Positions 51,401 to 60,400 of a DNA stretch of 64,000 nt are shown here, one piece after another. The notes under the pieces are model-generated. The model saw only the letters and a list, made by a program, of their open reading frames with translations. It searched no databases and was not told where the DNA came from. The DNA is from Branchipolynoe longqiensis (taxonomy: Eukaryota > Annelida > Polychaeta > Phyllodocida > Polynoidae). A program made the translations under genes and the position numbers. The stretch covers positions 52,418,749 to 52,482,748 of the forward strand of contig CM059193.1 in NCBI GenBank assembly GCA_030323885.1, written 5' to 3'. Within the stretch, counting starts at the first letter, position 1; every line of letters starts with the position of its first letter.

Positions 51401-54400
51401 TAGGTGTGTGGTCGGGGTGTAGGTGTGTGGTGGGGGTGTAGATGTCTGATGGGGGTTTAGGGATGGGGATGTGGTCGTGGTGTAGGTGTATGGTGTGTGT
51501 GTGGTGGTGGTGGTGTAGGTGTGTGGTGTGTGTCATGGTGGTGGTGTAGGTGTGTCTGGTTGAGGTGTAGGTGTGTGTCATGAGGGTGTAGGTGTGTATG
51601 TGTGGTGAGGGTGTAGGTGTGTGTGTGGTGAGAGTGTAGGTGTGGGGTGTGTGGTAGTGTAGGTGTGTGGTGGGGGGTAGGTGTGTGGGGGGTAGTAGGT
51701 GTGTGGTTGGGGTGTAGGTGTATGGTGGGGGTTTAGGGATGTGGTGGTGGTGTAGGTGTATGGTGTGTGTGTGGTGGTGGTGGTGGTGTAGGTGTATGGT
51801 GTGTGTGTCGTGGTGGTGGTGTAGGTGTGTGTGGTTGAGGTGTAGGTATGTGTGGTGAGGGTGTAGGTGTGTGTGTGTGGTGAGGGTGTAGGTGTGTGGT
51901 GAGGGTGTAGGTGTGTGTGGTGAGAGTGTAGGTGTGGTGTGTGTGGTAGTGTAGGTGTGTGGTGGGGGGGTAGGTGTGTGGGGGTAGTAGGTGTGTGGTG
52001 GGGGTGTAGGTGTATGGTGGGGGTTTAGGTGTGTGGTGGGGGGGGTGTAAGGGGTACTGGGGGTATAGGTGGGTGTGGTGGGGGTGTAGGTGTGTGGTGG
52101 GGGTTTAGGGATGCTAAAGATTGTGAGGTGCCACTCTGCAAGACACCCCTGCACACACACCTTCACACACACCTTCACCCCCACCACATCCCTAAGCCCC
52201 CACCCCACCCCTACACCCCCACCATTACACCCCCACCATACACCCCTAAATCCCCATACACCCCCACCACACACACCACACAAACACATGCCCCCATCAC
52301 ACACCTACAACCCAACCACACCCACCCCACCATACCCACTCACCACACACCCCTAACACACCCCTAAATCCCAATACACCCCCACCACACACCAAAATCC
52401 TCACCACACCGCCACAACACACCTACCACACACCTACACCCCAACCACACCCACCACACCATACCAACTCACCCCTACACCCCTACACCCTCACCACACA
52501 CCTCTAAATCCCCACACACCCACACCCACACCACACACCAAAATCCTCACCACAGCGCTGTACCTCCCCAACACATGGGACCAGTATGGTGGGCCATCCG
52601 GCGAGAGAGTCATGCAAACTGAAAGGTCCGAATTGTCCACGACAAAAGTAACCTGCTCATTCAAAGAATGCAATCAAATAAAAACAACAATAACAAAAAA
52701 ACAATACTCAGAATTTTGTCGAAGAATGAGTTTTTGCAGAATGATCAAGATTATACATGGAACACTGGAGCGAGAGCCTGCATTGTCCGTAGAAACCGGA
52801 ATGGTTGGCAGGTCTGCTAATAGTCAGAAAGCTATTCATAGAATGGCAGAAATGATCCGTTCTAGGTGCAATTTGCAAACTCCCTTCCTGCATTAGTGCT
52901 GTGACCATGAATCTGTACATGTTTTACACTATCGCGTTGAAGCTTCCCTGTGTATATATCGGAAGTGCACTACCTGGATATGTGTAATTGGAAGTATTAA
53001 GCTAAGATTCCATATATATACGCGTATGCGGCATGCGAATGTGGTATATGCGGCATAGATATATGCCAACCCCCAATAGCCAATGTTTACTTTTTGTGCT
53101 GGGGGATCGTTAAACATACAAACACACCAAAAAGAATACCCATGATATTTTTGGGTTTTTTTGTTCCAATTTTGTGAAGGAAGATCAAAGTTACTATTGT
53201 TTTCTATGGCAAACGCAGCAGTATTTGCATTCACATTCGCACCGATCGGTCCATGGGTCGATCCATTTGCCGCATTCGCATTCGGACGCATGGAAGCACC
53301 ACTATTCATTTACATGCTTTTTGATTTTTTGCCGCATTCGCATGCCGCATATATGCAATCTTAGCTTTAGCGTTACAATTCTAGGGAGACTTCGTTTGCA
53401 AAAAAAGAAATAGACAAGAAAAATACTATTGTATAGATTACTTTATGGTAAAACCCTTTCTTGAACATGCTAATATATTAATGTGATGTTTTTGTATTGT
53501 CATCATACAGTTTCTTTTTGGAGGTTTGGTAACATCTAAGGTCCTATCAGGACCGGTAGCGAGTTGTGTCAGCGGGCCCTCATGGCGGCTTTATAGTGCT
53601 GCCCTACTGGGAAATCAGGCTGCTGGCACCATGACCCAATATCCCACACAGTCACATTATCCTGATACTGAGTTTAAGACTTACCTAGTCTCCCAATGCT
53701 TCTTCAATTGAAATGGTAATAATTCCTCTTCCACTTCCACCTGCAGAATAATTTATTACTTTTGTAACTATATTAAAAATAAAAGCAAAACACTTAAAGC
53801 ATGAATAATCGTCACTTCCACAGCATATCTCATTGGTCTAACTGAATCAAAAGCTGAACAGAGATTAAATCCTAGATAACCAACTTAGATATTGGTGCAC
53901 ACACTAATTAATTAATTCAGTACATTGCTATATTTGAAAATACCTAAACAAAGACTATGTCGAGCAGTTTGGGGGTGAATCAAACCACATTGCTAGATTT
54001 GAAATACCTAAACAAAGATCATGTCAAGCATTTCAGTGGTGTATCAAACCACATTGCTATAATTGAATACCCAAACAAAGACTATGTCCAGCATTTCAGG
54101 GGTGGATCAAAGTTAATTTTGCACTTTTTCACTTCAAATTTCTTCATAGGTAACCGCTAATAGAAAAGTTACTGCAATAAAGCAGATTAAGGCAAAAATA
54201 ACTTGATATATTTACTATTAATAAAACTAACAGAAACCCCAAATTGTCGAATTTTAACATTATACCTTGTTTAAAAGAAAATTAGGCCTTTAATAGAAAT
54301 TTACTTCAGCCACTAACGAAAATTACAGTGACCACGCTTATATATTTGTCTTAAAAAATGATAGAAACTCAAAACCATTAGATTATCCAACTTTACCATA

Positions 54401-57400
54401 ACAACTTCTTACAATTTCTGTTCAGTTTTTCACGTGGTTACTTCAGATGATATCAAATTTTCAAAAGCAAAACACTTATCTAGATTTGAACGTACATAAT
54501 CAACTTAGATACTGATGCACTTAAGTATTTGTTGCCAATATAAGGGCATACTACGTTACTTTAATTGAACCTGTTACTGCTGCAGCCTATAGGTTTTGAC
54601 AGGCACACCCAAATTAATTTGGCATGTTTTACACTCTCCCAAGTTTAAAACAAAGTTATGTCACATTAAAGTAAGGTAGATTATAATGATCAACCTACTA
54701 TATTTATCTCAGAAAATGACAGAAATCCAAAACTATCGCTTACGTCAGGGGCGGGTATGTCTGGCACTTCTTGCTCCTCGGCATTTTGCTCTAACAGTTC
54801 CTCCGTCATTTTTAAAGAGCGAGTCGCGAAATCCTGCAAGGTACACCATGCCATTAAACTGCTAAAGAATGCTGTTGTTTTTTTTGTTGAATTGATTCAC
54901 GGTAAAATGTTTGTAGAATCCATTCCATAACTTTACTTTCTCATACAGAGAAATGTGTGCATCACATTAAAATGTTTAAATAATAACTCACACACAATTT
55001 TGAAACGGCTAAATTTGCGTCACCGGACATCAAATAACCTTCACAAGACATATATCTAAAAATACAAGAGGCGATGCAAAAATAATAATACTGAATTGAA
55101 AAGGTGGCTAGTTATACGAGTCTTACCTGGGTATAGATGATGGATAACTGTTGTTTTCCCGAGGTATAAGCCTCGGATAGACGTGGGCTAGGGAGAAGCC
55201 GACTTTTCCTTATGGATATAAAATCAAAGTTTAGTCAATGTTTCACACAGGTCGTTAACTGCATTTGTGCAGTCCAGACTTCATTGGGCCATAACAAATG
55301 AGGCATCAATATATATTGAAACATAACATGTCCTTTTCTCACCCTAAGCAAAAAAATTGGTTTTAGTAGTTTGGTAAACAAAACGAGGGGCACAAGCTAA
55401 CCCAATAGGCATACAGGTGAACTCAAAAAATTATTCATCCCAAAGAAATCTTAGGTATTTCCGGTCCTGTTTGCAAATCGGAATCGTGTAGTATGCATCT
55501 CATAGATCCACACTAGCCAGCCAAGAGCCTGGTGTAATCCAATCTCTTGCCGTTTCTAGTGAAAACATTTTAAATGTCTAAATTCCACCATCTTGTTTAA
55601 CTTTGTTAAATCTAGAATCATCCGAACCTCACCATTAGGTTTCGGGCGGGGAAAATGATTAGAAATAATTTCCCCTTTTTTAATAATTCCTTTGTCACAA
55701 ATTGGTGCCACCTGGTTAGCCAGTGCCTCTCGTTCGGTGAGATCGAATGAATAAAGGAAAGGAGTAGACTCCTGTACTGGTATGTGCCCAAGAGGAATAC
55801 GCACACCTTCAACCATATGTAACATCATTCATGTAAGCAATTTGTAATGCTTCCAGCAAAAAAATGCTTACAGGTGTTTGCGTTGCTTGCGAAACCACAG
55901 GTGGTAGCATAGCTTTCGAGGTTTGCAAAGCAAACTACTTGTCCCCTGGCCTGGGAAACGGCCTGTTGGGAGTGCACTCCCGCTTGAACGGTCGGTTCCC
56001 GTCATTCCAGCGGAATGCCTGCCGTTGCCCCCGTCCCCTGGGCTGCAGCCCGTAGGTTGGACCGGTACATCCAGCCGTGGCGGTCCGACGGTTTCGAAAA
56101 TCCACTTTAGATTTTTTAACCGGGCGCTTGCATCAACCTTCTTGCATCGATATGCTTCCCACTCTTGGTGGCGCTCGACCTCTTTAAAGAGGTATTTCAA
56201 CTGTCGACCAAATTTTTGTTTTGTCAAGTGGCTTTCCTTTGATTTGCCTCGGTGGAAGGAAAAGGGTATACTCTTTGCCATCATTGTCAACCACCTTCTT
56301 TGACCTGGCATCTTCTTCTGCCACATCCGTACAGACACCAGGATTAATTTCCAACGAGAATCCATAAAAGAAACTGAGGAAAAACCCAAACGTGATGTGG
56401 CTTCAGTCAACATCGCTCTCTGCTCGGCAGGCGGGTTACACGTGATGTGGCTTCAGCCAACATCGCTCTCCGTTTGTCAACAATCGACATAAACGTGATG
56501 TGGCTTCAGCCAACATCGCTCTCCATTCGGCAACGGGCGCTTAAACGTGATGTGGTTTCAGCCAACATCGCTCTCCGTTTAGGAACGGGTGAAAAAGTGA
56601 TGTGGCTCCAGCCGTCATCGCTCTCCGCTCAGTCGCAGGCGGGTTAAAACGTGATGAGGCTTCACCCAACATCGCTGTCCATTGGCAACGGGCGGCATAA
56701 ACGTGATGTGGCTACAGCCATCATCACTCTCCGCTCGGCCACGGGCGGGTTAAAACATGATGAGGCTTCAGCCAATATCGCTCTCCGTTTGGCAACGGCG
56801 GCTTAAACATGATGTGGCTTCAGCCAACATCGCTCTCCGTTCGGCCACGGGCGGCTATTACTGGTGTTGAAGAACGTATTTACACCGTTCCAACACAGGC
56901 GTGTAAGCTAATGTGTAACATCGTAGGGTAATGGTATGGAAACCGAAACCAAACGAGGGGTAGGGACCAGTATATCGGTACCCTCCCACACTCTCTGTTC
57001 CGTACACTTCTCCCTCCTGGAGAAAATGCTACAAAGCTCAGAGGTACGCCCAAAAATTGTGGGGAATCCATAAAAGAAACCCAGGATTAATTTCCAACGT
57101 GAATCCATAAAAGAAACCGAGGAAAAATCCAAACGTGATGAGGCTCCAGCCAACATCGCTCTCCGTTCGGCAATGGACGGCTTGTTGAAAAAATCTTACC
57201 TGTGATGTGGCAAAAACCAACATCGACAAAAACAACAGTGATGTCTAACCCTCACCCATCTGAGCTGGTGTGTTAGAACTTAGAATACAACTGGTATCTC
57301 TTTCTAGGCTAGCTGGAGTAGAACTGAAAATTCGGTTCCAAAGCCCCTGATCATTTATGGGTCTCGCTCCAAAGCCCACCGTCAACAACGCTGTAATGCA

Positions 57401-60400
57401 TGTTTAATTCATAAAATATTGCCGTTTAAATCGTAAAACGCCAATATATGCACAATTAATTCGATTTATTAACTTGTAAGAAGCATATCTACACAAGAAA
57501 TACATATCCTCCTGTATTCTTGGGCTTTAAACTCATAACAACGCTAAAGATAGCGATAATCGAGTCAAATCAACAAATGGCGAATGTCAAATCTAGCGTA
57601 CCGGAAAATTCAACGGTTTAACGCCAGTAATTCCGTTAATATGTTCACCAAATTAACAAAATTCACACAAAACCTCCTAACGGTCTTCATAAACCATCGT
57701 GTGAATTATTTCCATAAACTTACTGCGAGTTTTGGAGTTATTTGTAGAAACCGAACGCTGAATTTACTCGCAAACGTCCACCACTTGCGAGCGCTTTATG
57801 CTAATTGCTGGACCCAGATGTGCTTCTCCCTAGCCTGAGGCTTAGTACCGAGGTAAAACCATAACATATCTCTATGCATGACACATAAGTTTATAACTTG
57901 TGGCTCATCTTGATATCTGCTTTATTTGTTAAACTGCTACATTGTTTTGATATAGGTGTTAGTTAGCCATGGCTAAATTTGAGAGATTCATTTGGGTGCA
58001 CAGGCAGGAAGACCACCCCTTTGGGGAATGCTGACAAAAATCTAGCCAACCCATATCAAGCAAATTTCAATTCAATTCAATACCAATAACTGACAATATT
58101 AACAGACTCTTACCTTAGACATCTGGAGCATGAAGCGTATGACAAAGTTGGAGAAGTCAGGTAGGCACATATCCGTGGCAGCTCTTGATGTGAAAATGCA
58201 GATTTCAGACGCTTTCAGCTGCACATTGAGAAACTGCACAAAGTGGCTGAGTTCGGCCCAGGAGGGGTTCTGCAGGCCGCAGTACCTACAGATCAAAAGG
58301 CATAAATCAAGCAGAGAACTTAGCGCCTCCTAGCGGGTTCCGGCAGAACCAGGCCATGGTAGGGGAAAAACAAAAAAGCTACGGAAATTAGGCCGAGACC
58401 ATGGCGCCATTTATATAGCAGCTTCCGCAGAACCAAGGGCGAATTTCCGGGAAAACTCTCCCCCATAGGATTAACACTGTCGGAGAATCATGGGAAAATT
58501 ATGAACGTCGTGTTTCAACTCGCCTTGTTTTGACTATATTATTGGCCTGGCCTAACTTCCCTCGTTTGTTTTAGGTCCTGGCAACATCAGTCATATCATG
58601 GTGGAAAGAACTCTTTCTTGTTTGGGTTTATGGTTCATCAACATCTAAGGCCATATAAGAATGGGACCAATTGCTGTCATATATATTGGCATTTTGAGAA
58701 TGCTAATTGGTCAATATAAAAAAATCCCGGAAATCCGCGAAATGGCGGCGATCTTTCATCCGTGAAAATGCCATATGCCATATAAGTTGTAAATACTCCC
58801 TTCCATAATGCATGTTTAGTGTGGCTACATCCACTATAGCGATCTTACCCTACTCCCGCTACCGAGTTATCTTTACTTGGGAATGGGGTGGTAGGGCAGA
58901 GAACAAGAGTCCGTGAACTGTTGTGGAATTGAGCTGCTAATGAGGTTCAATTTTACAACGTGTTGCTGACAGCTAAGTGAAATCTGATCATTGCACAATG
59001 CGGCCCACAATCAATTCTCTTCACGACGCATACTAAGTAGCTTATATTACATGATTTACAAGTGGTCACTACCGGTTTTCAAATTTCTTACTTGAAGCAA
59101 TCCTCTTCGTCTGGTTCTAAAGGCTCAGTCAGTGTAGGTCAGGTTTGAGATGTTTAGGGTGAGGACCCCAGGTAGATCTATCAGTACCAATTTTATTAAC
59201 AAGTATCACTTTTAAAGTCATTGGTTTGATTCGATCGGGAACCGAACTCCCGACCTTCGCTCTACCTATTAGGCCAGCGCGCCCGGTAAATTCCCACCAT
59301 CACCCCACCCTCACCCCACCATCACCTCACCCCACCCTCACCCCACCCTTATCTCACCCCTGTGGTATGTGATGTGAGGGTTCAAAGGTATACTTGTTAA
59401 CCGTACGCAAGAAGCACTTGTAAGCACTGTTCGGGTGAATCCTCTGGTGTAGCGGGGTCGATATCATGTGCGTCATGGCCGGACTGAAGCCGCTTCAGGT
59501 GTTGATAGACACGCTGGAACCGGCTACTCTCAAACTCCTTTCTGTCCATCAACTGGACATCAACCCCCTTCGCCTGCTCTGTTAATAGAAGATAACCTTA
59601 TTAAAGTTACATACTATGATGGCTTTATGCCATATTTAAACAAATGAACGTCATAATCTTTAATTTTAGCATGAAGTAACATTAATTAAAAAAATGGCTA
59701 ACTTTGGAGATATTTGAAGTAATTGATTAAACTAATTGTGGTGTGCATGCCAAAATGCTATGTGAGGTAACACGGTAACAGGAAGTAGAAAGCATGAGGT
59801 TGTCTACCTGGTTTGGTCGTCAATAAGTGTAGGGCCTGGAGGGCCTGCTGCGGGGCCTCACAGGTGATAGTCGGCAGCAAATCGATAATGTGATGTACAG
59901 GTCGGCGCTCACCGTCAGGCACATTCTGCAAGTACCATTCTAATTCATGAGACAATAGGCGGGGAGAGGGTAGAAATTACTATCACTATTATCAGTGGCT
60001 TATTATGGGGCGGGGGGGGGGGGGGGGGTCCTGGTTTCCCGGAAGCCCCCCCAGTCCCTCTGAAACAAAAAAAAGGAGAACATTTCTTTCGTTTCCCCTT
60101 TTTTTTATCAGAGAAACATCCGTAGAATTCAGATAGCCAATGTGTCCCTGGATAAGTCAATAAAGAAGTGGTCGCATGTTGCATTGTGAAGTTTAGACTA
60201 TCAGTACTGCTAAAATGCAATATGTTGTCTTGAAATAAAGTTTTAAAAATGACAGGACTTTTCAAATACATATACAGTATAACCCCGTTAAACCAAGCTC
60301 GGTTAAACCAAACTTTTACGGCGGCCTGGCAAAATACTACTATTTATCATATAAAAAAGTTGGTTAAACTAAAGTCGGTTAATCCAAATTATCGGTTAAT

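Larger units (their letters stand above)
55108..57860 (-). mobile_element. DIRS-like element, copy 3, internally deleted
   Basis: The left terminal sequence (55108-55198) joins directly to RT sequence at about 55236, so RNase H and recombinase are missing. RT fragments run to 55828, gag-like to 56413, then an expanded leader repeat, leader 56870-57240 and the right end at 57795-57858 (GGACCCAGATGTGCTTC..TAGTACCGAGGTAAAA). At about 2.75 kb it is non-autonomous. Confidence 0.82.

Noticed and set aside
51381..52304. 307-codon minus-strand ORF rich in Pro, Thr and His
   Set aside because: It is the translation of a GT/CA minisatellite; every unit lacks stops by composition and there is no domain.
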